In this document: positions 6,327 to 11,907 of the stretch, piece after piece
Numbering within the stretch: the first letter of the stretch is position 1
Layout: each line of letters opens with the position of its first letter
Source of the DNA: Candidatus Cloacimonadota bacterium
Lineage (GTDB): Bacteria > Cloacimonadota > Cloacimonadia > Cloacimonadales > TCS61
Direction of reading: 5' to 3'
Length of the DNA: 11,907 nucleotides
Assembly (NCBI GenBank): GCA_030592835.1
Contig: JAUVIJ010000035.1
Coordinates: 1-11,907, forward strand
Notes under the pieces: model-generated
Database searches by the model: none
What the model was told of the DNA's origin: nothing
The model's input: only the letters and a program-made list of their open reading frames with translations
Position numbers and translations under genes: made by a program

Positions 6327-8012
6327 ATGATAGTAATGAGATTTTTACGGAAACTGGAAAAGACTCTCTATTTCATTCTAAACCTGTATGCATTATTCAA
6401 TCTGCAGGTATTTTTACTCGGTTTTTATATTCCTGAGAGAGATCTGAACTGTAATTACACCAGAATAACAATTCTGACTCTAATCCTGTATCATTTGATC
6501 AGAGCACTACGGCTCGGGATCAATCCCAACAAGATCAGGGATCTCCTGCCTGATCTGTTCTTTATCTCTATAGGACTGGCTATAAGTGATTCTCAACGGG
6601 TTTTCCAGTTCTATCTTTTGGGCAGACAGAGTTTTTTGATGATTAAAAATCTGGCTCTATCAGATTACAGGAAGAAGAATTCCGACCATCTGCTGAATAA
6701 TCCTCCGGTTTTTGTGCTTTTCAGTTTTTTTCTGGCTATTTTTGTCGGCACTTTGATGCTGCTATTGCCGTCTGCTACGGCTGCAGGGAAGGTAACAACC
6801 TTTATTGGAGCTCTTTTCACCTCAACCTCAGCTACCTGTGTAACAGGACTTATCGTATACGACACAGGAACTCATTTCACCATATTCGGACAAATGGTTA
6901 TCCTCACATTAATCCAAGTCGGTGGATTGGGAATAATGACAGTATCAAGTGCTTTCGCGGTTATGCTCGGTCAAAGAATGACACTCAAAAGTGAAAGTCT
7001 GATCCAGAATGTAGTCGGGGAACAAACCCGGTTTGATATGGTGAGATTATTGAGAAACGTGATAATCGTAACCTTTATTTTTGAATTCTTCGGAGCAGCA
7101 ATTTTATACGGTACTTTTCATAAGACTTTTGTATCTTCCAGTCAGGCTTTATACTACTCTGTTTTTCATTCAATATCATCTTTCTGTAATGCGGGATTCA
7201 GTTTATTCCAATCCAATTTCATGCAGTTTCGCCAGAATTTGAACATTAACTTTATTGTCCCTACTTTGATTATCTTAGGTGGGATCGGATTTCCGGTAAT
7301 GGTCGATTTGAAGGAAAATTTATTCCGTAAATTCAATTTATCACGACTTTCATTGCATTCAAAAATTGTTTTAGCAACCACTTTGATTCTACTTGTTTCT
7401 GGATTCATTGGTTATTTTATTACCGAATATAGCTCCGAAATGAAGGGATTTGCTCTTCACGACAGGATTCTTTCTTCCTGGTTTCAGTCTGTAACAACCC
7501 GAACAGCAGGTTTTAATACTATTAATACAGCAAATTTCGGTAAGTCGTCCGTATTAATTTCAATTGTTCTGATGTTCATAGGAGCATCACCCGGTTCGAC
7601 GGGCGGGGGTATCAAAACAACTGCTTTTGCGGTTATTGTCTTATCTGTTCTGGCTATGTTTAAAGGGAACAGGGATGTTAATGTATATAAACGGAGAATC
7701 GGCGAAGATATAATGAAGAAGGTTATGGCTTTGATCACGGCATCTCTGGCTCTTTTATCCTTTATGATTTTTATGCTTCTTATCCTGGAACCCTTTAGTT
7801 TTCAGCAGACAATTTTCGAGGCTTTTTCAGCATTTGGTACTGTGGGTTTATCCATGGGGATCACACCCCATTTATCCAGCCTGGGAAAACTAATTATCAT
7901 TCTTTTAATGTATCTGGGTAGAGTAGGACCCTTAACTCTGATATTTGCAATTTCAGAAACAAAAGCTCGAACAAATTTTAAATATATTGAAGAAAAGGTC
8001 AGCATAGGATAA
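6327..8012 (+). CDS. trkH: Potassium uptake translocation subunit TrkH/KtrB with extra N-terminal membrane module
   Basis: This inner-membrane subunit conducts K+ (in some relatives Na+-coupled). Of its 561 residues, the family core starts near residue 126. Four pore loops are visible: T-S-A-T-C-V-T-G (167-174), C-N-A-G-F (287-291), T-R-T-A-G-F (391-396) and F-G-T-V-G-L (503-508), together forming the selectivity filter. The gating-loop region S-P-G-S-T-G-G-G-I-K-T-T (421-432) is conserved. About 125 residues before the core contain roughly four hydrophobic stretches (about 12-33, 46-64, 74-88, 91-108) absent from the shorter KtrB proteins. The gene starts 8 bases after adk with no clear ribosome site; ATG 6336 is an alternative start. 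Its partner trkA lies 387 bases downstream across a repeat-rich gap. The function is firm; the role of the extension is unknown. Confidence 0.93.
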   Translation: MIVMRFLRKLEKTLYFILNLYALFNLQVFLLGFYIPERDLNCNYTRITILTLILYHLIRALRLGINPNKIRDLLPDLFFISIGLAISDSQRVFQFYLLGRQSFLMIKNLALSDYRKKNSDHLLNNPPVFVLFSFFLAIFVGTLMLLLPSATAAGKVTTFIGALFTSTSATCVTGLIVYDTGTHFTIFGQMVILTLIQVGGLGIMTVSSAFAVMLGQRMTLKSESLIQNVVGEQTRFDMVRLLRNVIIVTFIFEFFGAAILYGTFHKTFVSSSQALYYSVFHSISSFCNAGFSLFQSNFMQFRQNLNINFIVPTLIILGGIGFPVMVDLKENLFRKFNLSRLSLHSKIVLATTLILLVSGFIGYFITEYSSEMKGFALHDRILSSWFQSVTTRTAGFNTINTANFGKSSVLISIVLMFIGASPGSTGGGIKTTAFAVIVLSVLAMFKGNRDVNVYKRRIGEDIMKKVMALITASLALLSFMIFMLLILEPFSFQQTIFEAFSAFGTVGLSMGITPHLSSLGKLIIILLMYLGRVGPLTLIFAISETKARTNFKYIEEKVSIG

Positions 8013-8047
8013 TAAAAATCAGAAGGATCTATGATTTAGGGAAACAA

Positions 8048-8118
8048 GTTTAAAAGTGAGAAAGTTGGAAAGTTAAAAGTGAGAAAGTAGCCGGTAGTCA
8101 GTGATCAGAAGTCAGTCC
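8048..8118. repeat. Train of 7-8-base GT-initial repeat units, copy 1
   Basis: The stretch can be cut into consecutive 7-8-base units that nearly all begin with GT: GTTTAAAA, GTGAGAAA, GTTGGAAA, GTTAAAA, then GTGAGAAA again, and next GTAGCCG, GTAGTCA, GTGATCA, GAAGTCA. The first units are purine-rich 8-mers and the later ones near-perfect heptads. TAAAAGTGAGAAAGT occurs twice within it (8051-8065 and 8074-8088). It is not a protein frame, and the unit length rules out CRISPR. Confidence 0.75.
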
Positions 8119-8131
8119 AACTTCCGAATGT

Positions 8132-8146
8132 TTCGACTTTGTCGAA
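8132..8146. repeat. Small perfect hairpin TTCGAC-TTT-GTCGAA
   Basis: A perfect 6-base stem with a 3-base loop sits inside a longer imperfect inverted repeat (about 8118-8160; the outer four bases CAAC/GTTG also pair, and 14 of 20 arm positions match). It has no following T-run, so a Rho-independent terminator for trkH is not supported, though it might still stabilise the mRNA end. Confidence 0.5.
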
Positions 8147-8235
8147 TCTTCTGAATGTTGATGATCTATTTGCATGATTTAGGGTTTAGTGGTATTGGGT
8201 ATCAGGTTTTGGGTGTTTGGTGAAGCAATTTATAA

Positions 8236-8308
8236 GTTAAAAAGTTAAACGTTAAAAAGTTGGAAAGTAGCCGGTAATTAGTGATCAGAGTTCAGGTTAA
8301 AGGTTGAG
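8236..8308. repeat. Train of 7-8-base GT-initial repeat units, copy 2
   Basis: This second train has the same organisation as that at 8048-8118: GTTAAAAA, GTTAAAC, GTTAAAAA, GTTGGAAA, then GTAGCCG, GTAATTA, GTGATCA, GAGTTCA, GGTTAAA, GGTTGAG. The junction (8263-8288) matches the other copy (8083-8108) over 26 bases with two differences and the same unit order, exactly 180 bases apart. The two trains therefore share an origin rather than being chance low-complexity DNA. Confidence 0.75.
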
Positions 8309-8399
8309 AAGTTTAGAGATAAGGGTAATTATTATATGAAAGCAACAATAAACCAAGAAAAAGACATTAAAAAATCATTCTTCTAAGATAGGAGACGAA

Positions 8400-9101
8400 A
8401 TGGCTAAATTCGCAATAATTGGTCTGGGTAAATTCGGAATGAACGTTGCTACGACTCTTTACGAAAATGGGGCAGAAGTGATCGCGATAGATAATAATCA
8501 GATTCTTATCGATGAAATATCCGGTCGGGTCAGTGTGGCGATAAAAATGAACAGTACTGATGAAAAAGCGCTAAAAGAGAACAGGATCCAAGATGTCGAT
8601 TGCGTGATCCTGGCGATTGGTAATAATATCGAAGTGAGTGTGTTGACTGCTGTAATCCTGAAGAAACTTGGTGTTCGCAACATATATGCCAAAGTAGACA
8701 GCAAGGTTCATCAGAGGATTCTGGAGTTGCTGGGAATTCAGCATATCATATTTCCGGAAGAACAGATCGCCATACAACTTGCAAATTCGTTACTTTCCAG
8801 CAGCGTTCTGGAATACATCGATCTTTCCAGCGGTCATAGTATCGTTGAATTGAAAGTACCTGAAAGCTGGGTGAACAAGACCCTGCAGCAGTTATCCCTG
8901 CCTACGGAAAAGGGAGTGAACATCATTGCGATAAAATACAGTGCTATGAATATAACCGAAGATGGAGAAAATATAATTGAGAAACAAATAAATGACATGC
9001 CGGGCGCTAATGATATTGTACATGAAGGAGACGTTCTTGTACTGATAGGTCCTAAACCGAAAATAAATGATCTGATTAACGAAACAGAAAAAAAGGGATA
9101 A
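8400..9101 (+). CDS. trkA: Potassium uptake regulatory subunit TrkA/KtrA (RCK protein)
   Basis: This cytoplasmic regulator of the TrkH/KtrB channel subunit binds nucleotide to gate K+ uptake. Its 233 residues form one RCK unit, as in KtrA, not the doubled ~450-residue TrkA of E. coli. The Rossmann motif G-L-G-K-F-G is at 8-13, the acidic end of strand 2 is A-I-D31, A-I-G-N-N is at 72-76, Y-A-K is at 96-98, and P-E-E at 119-121 closes the N-domain. RCK_C follows at about 138-218, ending V-L-V-L-I-G-P. The ATG has a GGAG ribosome site (about 8391-8394). Its channel partner is the preceding gene, but the repeat region between them suggests a separate promoter or a long untranslated stretch. The membrane PAS gene starts 4 bases after its stop. 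Confidence 0.93.
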   Translation: MAKFAIIGLGKFGMNVATTLYENGAEVIAIDNNQILIDEISGRVSVAIKMNSTDEKALKENRIQDVDCVILAIGNNIEVSVLTAVILKKLGVRNIYAKVDSKVHQRILELLGIQHIIFPEEQIAIQLANSLLSSSVLEYIDLSSGHSIVELKVPESWVNKTLQQLSLPTEKGVNIIAIKYSAMNITEDGENIIEKQINDMPGANDIVHEGDVLVLIGPKPKINDLINETEKKG

Positions 9102-9105
9102 GACA

Positions 9106-9885
9106 ATGAAAACTTCGTTTATGGGTAAAATTAGAATATTAATTATTATCCTTTTCCTCATCTCCCTGATTCAGCGTTTGATCATTCTAAAATTGATGTT
9201 GAATTTCAATGATCCGGTGATCCTGAGACAGGATATCCAAAACACGGTTTTGATCACAATATTTCTGCAATTTCTACTTACGGTGATAATCTTTTTCTAT
9301 CTTCCCGTCTTTCTGCACAACACTTTTTCAGAAATTCATCAAATTTTAAAAGATATCAGCCAGGGTAATTACAAAATCGATATCGATCTGGAGAATTTTG
9401 AGAAAAATCTTGATAGGGAATTCTATGCTGTTATACTCGAAATCAAGAAAATGTTGAGATCCATAATTACCTTTGATAAATTAAAGAAAGAAATGATTAT
9501 GGAACATCACAGTCGGATAATATCCATCCTCAATCTGACGGAAAACGGCTTTATTATAGTGGATATCAACGGAAATATTGTATACATAAATGATCACGTG
9601 ACCGGTGTTTTTTCCGCTATCAGCGAAAACATTAATATCCTCGAAACAAATTTTCCTCCCGATATCGAGAATAATATCAAAAAATACATTCAGAATTTAA
9701 TAAAATTTCAAACAAAACAGGAGACCCATATGTTCTTCCTGCCCATCCTGAAAAGACACATTAGTTTAAAAAGCGCGATTGTCTGGGGAGTTAATGGTGA
9801 GATGACCGGAGCTGTTGTTTCTATATCAAATCTGGAAAAAAAGAAACAGGAAAAAAGCAAGGAAAAGGATTCTGATCCACAATAA
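9106..9885 (+). CDS. Membrane PAS-domain protein without an output domain
   Basis: The product has 259 residues. Two transmembrane helices (about 10-33 and 47-70) enclose a very short external loop (about 34-46), so any signal is probably read within the membrane or in the cytoplasm. A HAMP-like linker follows (about 68-120, with L-K-D-I-S-Q-G-N-Y at 81-89), then a coiled stretch (about 121-143). A PAS domain occupies about 140-242 (E-N-G-F-I-I-V-D-I-N-G-N-I-V-Y-I-N at 146-162). A lysine-rich tail ends the protein. The arrangement is that of the sensor half of a histidine kinase, but there is no H-box, ATPase, cyclase or GGDEF domain and no room for one. It is probably co-transcribed with trkA (4-base gap) and with the pseudouridine synthase gene (3-base gap). 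It could be a partner protein for a kinase or for the K+ system; this is unproven. Confidence 0.7.
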   Translation: MKTSFMGKIRILIIILFLISLIQRLIILKLMLNFNDPVILRQDIQNTVLITIFLQFLLTVIIFFYLPVFLHNTFSEIHQILKDISQGNYKIDIDLENFEKNLDREFYAVILEIKKMLRSIITFDKLKKEMIMEHHSRIISILNLTENGFIIVDINGNIVYINDHVTGVFSAISENINILETNFPPDIENNIKKYIQNLIKFQTKQETHMFFLPILKRHISLKSAIVWGVNGEMTGAVVSISNLEKKKQEKSKEKDSDPQ

Positions 9886-9888
9886 ATA

Positions 9889-10866
9889 ATGCAGATTACC
9901 TACAATGAACCGGCAGGACAGAGAATTGATAAATATCTGGTCGGTAAAAATATGCCGGAGTTATACTCACGCTCTTTCATAGATAATCTGATCACTGAAA
10001 ATATGATCTCTGTCAATGGCAGGGAAGTCAAGAAAAGTCATCTCCTGAAGTTGGGGGATCTGATTGAGATAATTCTTCCTGAGATCAGAGCTTTAACTGC
10101 AGAACCGCAACCTATCCCACTGAATATAGTTTATGAAGATGAGTATTTGCTGGTCGTTAATAAACCCGCCGGGATGACTGTTCATCCTGCTCCAGGTAAT
10201 CCTGATAATACCATGGTGAATGCTCTTCTGTACTATCTTAAGGACAATATCTCTACCGGTTCCGACAGCTTGCGTCCAGGTATAGTTCATCGACTGGACA
10301 AAAATACTTCCGGTCTGTTAATTGCAGCTAAATATGACAGAATTCACTCTTTATTGTCCCGTCTTTTTCAGGATCGTAATATTCATAAACATTACCAAGC
10401 GATAACGACTGGAATACCTAACGATACTGATACTACCATAGAGACATACGTCAGTAGAAGCAGATCAGAAAGAACCAAAATGGCGGTTTCAGATACGGGT
10501 AAACTAGCGATAACTCATTATCGAATAATGAAATATTTCGATCAATTTACTCTTGTTGATATCAAACTGGAAACAGGCAGGACTCATCAGATCAGGTTAC
10601 ATTTTTCTCACATCAACTGCCCTCTTCTGGGTGATAAGACTTACTCCAGCATGAAAAGAGTGAAAAATCTTCTCCCTTCATATCACCATAAAAAATTAAA
10701 AAGTCTTCTGAATAAGCACATGACCAGGCAGGCTTTGCATGCCTATAAACTTGAATTCATCCATCCGGTTACAGACAAAGAAATGAAAATCGAAATCCCT
10801 TTGCCGGAGGATATGATCGAAACTCTGAACTGGTTACAGAATAATTTTTCAGCCGAATATTTATAG
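9889..10866 (+). CDS. rluD: RluD-type 23S rRNA pseudouridine synthase
   Basis: This cytoplasmic enzyme isomerises uridine to pseudouridine in RNA. RluD modifies helix 69 of 23S rRNA, while close relatives RluC and others have different sites. Of 325 residues, about 10-60 form an S4 RNA-binding domain (R-I-D-K-Y-L...S-R-S-F-I, then I-S-V-N-G-R-E-V). The catalytic domain runs from about 80, with V-V-N-K-P-A-G-M-T-V-H-P at 89-100. The signature G-I-V-H-R-L-D-K-N-T-S-G at 131-142 holds catalytic Asp137, and L-E-T-G-R-T-H-Q-I-R-L-H lies in the second half. The length matches RluD. The start is three bases after the PAS gene stop, with no distinct ribosome site, so translation is probably coupled. 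Assignment to RluD rather than a paralogue rests on length and the S4 domain. Confidence 0.9.
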   Translation: MQITYNEPAGQRIDKYLVGKNMPELYSRSFIDNLITENMISVNGREVKKSHLLKLGDLIEIILPEIRALTAEPQPIPLNIVYEDEYLLVVNKPAGMTVHPAPGNPDNTMVNALLYYLKDNISTGSDSLRPGIVHRLDKNTSGLLIAAKYDRIHSLLSRLFQDRNIHKHYQAITTGIPNDTDTTIETYVSRSRSERTKMAVSDTGKLAITHYRIMKYFDQFTLVDIKLETGRTHQIRLHFSHINCPLLGDKTYSSMKRVKNLLPSYHHKKLKSLLNKHMTRQALHAYKLEFIHPVTDKEMKIEIPLPEDMIETLNWLQNNFSAEYL

Positions 10867-10868
10867 TG

Positions 10869-10908
10869 TTGACAGTTTTTTCCAATTAAGAAAATAAACC
10901 GATAGAGG
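10869..10908 (+). promoter_or_regulatory. Candidate promoter and ribosome site before the small cysteine protein gene
   Basis: A perfect TTGACA (10869-10874) begins 3 bases after the rluD stop, with AATAAA (10893-10898) at an 18-base spacing as a possible -10. The AGAGG (10904-10908) would serve as ribosome site 9 bases before the ATG. The transcript would start almost at the ribosome site, so this promoter may be fortuitous and the gene may simply belong to the rluD operon. Confidence 0.3.
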
Positions 10909-10917
10909 TTTTTATCT

Positions 10918-11121
10918 ATGGAGTGTATTAATAAAAAAGCGAATCTCGAAATATGCAATTGTACATATCCCTGTGGTAAAAAAGGGATTTGTTGTGAATG
11001 CATCAGATATCATCGATCGCTGAAGGAATTACCGGCTTGTTATTTTCCAAACGATGCAGAAAAAACTTTTGACAGATCGATTGCCTATTTCCTTGAACTT
11101 TATCAGAATAATAGAATTTGA
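10918..11121 (+). CDS. Small cysteine-rich protein, DUF6485 type
   Basis: The product is a 67-residue soluble protein with eight cysteines, at 3, 13, 15, 19, 25, 26, 28 and 41. The core C-N-C-T-Y-P-C-G-K-K-G-I-C-C-E-C (13-28), the Y-H-R (31-33), the L-P-A-C-Y-F-P (38-44) and the E-K-T-F-D-R-S motif (48-54) match my recollection of the DUF6485 family. The cysteine clusters suggest a metal site (zinc or iron-sulfur). The biochemical role is not known to me. The coding frame is intact, and the ATG at 10918 has an AGAGG upstream. The next gene's start sits 3 bases past its TGA, indicating coupled translation. Confidence 0.82.
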   Translation: MECINKKANLEICNCTYPCGKKGICCECIRYHRSLKELPACYFPNDAEKTFDRSIAYFLELYQNNRI

Positions 11122-11123
11122 AT

Positions 11124-11702
11124 ATGATCTTTTTAAAAGCCTTATCCTTTCTTGTCTTCAATCTATTACTCGGTTTTCTTTTTGTTAATTTAATTAGAGC
11201 TCTACTTTTTTCACCGAAAAAGAAATGGTATATTAGTGGAAAACATGTTCCTTATACACCGGGATTTCTGCATCGAAAACATGACCAACTCATTTCAATA
11301 ATTCGAGGTGGTTACCGTGATTATCTGGAAAGTTGTAAATCAGATTCACGGGATTCGATGATCTCGAAATGGGAGAATAAAGCTTTCCGAACTGCCTGGA
11401 ACAAATTGGAAATGATAGAAGGGATTTTTTTTCTACCCGGTGTAATTAAAGAAAAGATCAGATATTTCTTTGCCATGATCTATTATGAAATTGTGAAGCA
11501 GTTCTTCCGAAGTTTTATTCCATATCTCATGGAAAAATACAGAGTCGAAAAATATGTCGATCTATTTGAAGAACAACTGGATATGAAGATCATTGTGGGT
11601 TATTATAATCGATATATTCATAGATACCTATTGATATTTTTCTCTGCAATGTGTTTTCTAATTGGTATAATAAACATGATCTGGTTTCTTATTATTCATT
11701 AG
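11124..11702 (+). CDS. DUF445-like membrane protein
   Basis: The product has 192 residues with one transmembrane helix at each end (about 5-28 and 168-190) and a charged, mostly helical middle. The motif after the first helix, L-F-S-P-K-K-K-W...V-P-Y-T-P-G-F-L-H-R-K (28-52), resembles the P-x-T-P-G-x-I-P-K of DUF445 proteins. The pattern near the end (V-E-K-Y-V-D-L-F-E-E-Q-L-D, 141-153, followed by the closing helix) also resembles that family. DUF445 members are larger or similar in size and of unknown function, so this would be a divergent short member. The ATG at 11124 comes 3 bases after the previous stop, with no ribosome site; an overlapping TTG at 11118 is less likely. Family assignment is tentative; the membrane topology is clear. 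Confidence 0.65.
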   Translation: MIFLKALSFLVFNLLLGFLFVNLIRALLFSPKKKWYISGKHVPYTPGFLHRKHDQLISIIRGGYRDYLESCKSDSRDSMISKWENKAFRTAWNKLEMIEGIFFLPGVIKEKIRYFFAMIYYEIVKQFFRSFIPYLMEKYRVEKYVDLFEEQLDMKIIVGYYNRYIHRYLLIFFSAMCFLIGIINMIWFLIIH

Positions 11703-11717
11703 ATTTGCGAGGATAAA

Positions 11718-11907
11718 ATGAAAGTAATATTTCTAGTTTTCTTGATTATAATTGTCAGTATATCCCTTTATTCGGAAGCCTACCGGTTATCGGAACTGAT
11801 CGAACGTGGTTTGGAGTCTTCTTATGATATCAAGATTGAGAACAACAATGTCAAGAGTTCTGTTTCGTCTTACCGCAGTAGCTGGTATGGATTACTCCCT
11901 TCTGCCA
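11718..11907 (+). CDS. TolC-family outer-membrane efflux protein, N-terminus only
   Basis: The frame starts at ATG 11718 after an AGGA ribosome site and stays open to the window edge, giving 63 codons. Residues 1-20 are a signal peptide (hydrophobic V-I-F-L-V-F-L-I-I-I-V, ending L-Y-S-E-A). The next stretch, L-S-E-L-I-E-R-G-L-E-S-S-Y-D-I-K-I-E-N-N-N, followed by a helical segment and L-L-P-S-A, is the standard opening of TolC/OEP proteins, where long alpha-helices build the periplasmic tunnel. Such proteins provide the outer-membrane exit for RND or ABC exporters or type I secretion. The pump genes, if adjacent, would lie to the right. It starts 15 bases after the DUF445-like gene, in the same direction. 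Confidence 0.85.
   Translation, partial: MKVIFLVFLIIIVSISLYSEAYRLSELIERGLESSYDIKIENNNVKSSVSSYRSSWYGLLPSA

Larger units (their letters stand above)
8013..8399. other. Repeat-rich intergenic region between trkH and trkA
   Basis: This stretch holds no credible gene. It contains two related trains of short repeats (8048-8118 and 8236-8308), a hairpin (8132-8146), and an 11-base direct repeat ATGATTTAGGG (8031-8041 and 8174-8184) preceded both times by GATCTAT. The DNA between the trains (8181-8220) is G/T-rich on the plus strand. The last 60 bases before trkA are plain AT-rich leader; a promoter for trkA may lie there (for example around TATTAT/TATATG near 8330-8338), but no clear -35 was found. 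Confidence 0.8.

Noticed and set aside
6665..8005. Minus-strand open frames inside trkH
   Set aside because: They are shadows of a well-conserved gene: no ribosome sites, no recognisable motifs.
8048..8308. A CRISPR array
   Set aside because: Units are 7-8 bases with no unique spacers of 25-40 bases and no cas genes nearby.
9106..9885. The PAS protein as a histidine kinase
   Set aside because: The H-H-S-R stretch at residues 134-137 precedes the PAS domain and lacks the H-E-x-R-T-P context; no ATPase boxes follow.
10743..11003. Minus-strand open frame across the rluD end and the cysteine protein gene
   Set aside because: Both plus-strand genes have strong family motifs; the opposite frame has none.

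Overview
The window is AT-rich DNA, densely packed with genes, from a Gram-negative (two-membrane) bacterium. The envelope is indicated by a probable outer-membrane beta-barrel protein, the start of a TolC-type outer-membrane efflux protein, and exported or membrane proteins with clear signal or anchor segments. The overall style (AT-rich, an extended-N-terminus TrkH, a short DUF6485-type cysteine protein, repeat-laden intergenic DNA) would fit an uncultured lineage of the Fibrobacteres-Chlorobi-Bacteroidetes neighbourhood such as Cloacimonadota. That placement is inference, because nothing here is a phylogenetic marker I can score by eye.

Layout. Positions 1-5513 are read leftward. In transcription order they hold a sugar-nucleotide-type NAD-dependent epimerase/dehydratase, a probable outer-membrane barrel protein (5 bases later), an SppA-type signal peptide peptidase (13 bases later) interrupted by an in-frame TAA, and, after a 128-base gap with its own candidate promoter and palindrome, a TPR-repeat exported protein that runs off the left edge. 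A short divergent promoter region (about 5514-5697) separates these from the rightward genes. Those are a zinc-LID adenylate kinase-like enzyme, the potassium translocating subunit TrkH/KtrB with an extra N-terminal membrane module, a 387-base repeat-rich intergenic region, the regulatory subunit TrkA/KtrA, a two-helix membrane PAS protein with no output domain, an RluD-type pseudouridine synthase, a DUF6485-type small cysteine protein, a DUF445-like membrane protein, and the first 63 codons of a TolC-family protein.

How the genes work together. TrkH plus TrkA form a complete K+ uptake system of the KtrAB type: a channel-like subunit with four selectivity-filter repeats and one nucleotide-gated RCK subunit. 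The membrane PAS protein follows TrkA with a 4-base gap and is probably co-transcribed, so it may sense something related to K+ or membrane state, but this is only context. The leftward cluster is about the cell envelope. The right end starts an envelope/export cluster (DUF445-like, TolC).

The most notable items are the single TAA codon that splits an otherwise intact sppA exactly where the family carries a tyrosine, and the two trains of 7-8-base GT-initial repeat units placed between trkH and trkA. I did not find a clear new defence, mobile or CRISPR-like system. No tRNA, rRNA, insertion sequence or strong Rho-independent terminator could be supported.
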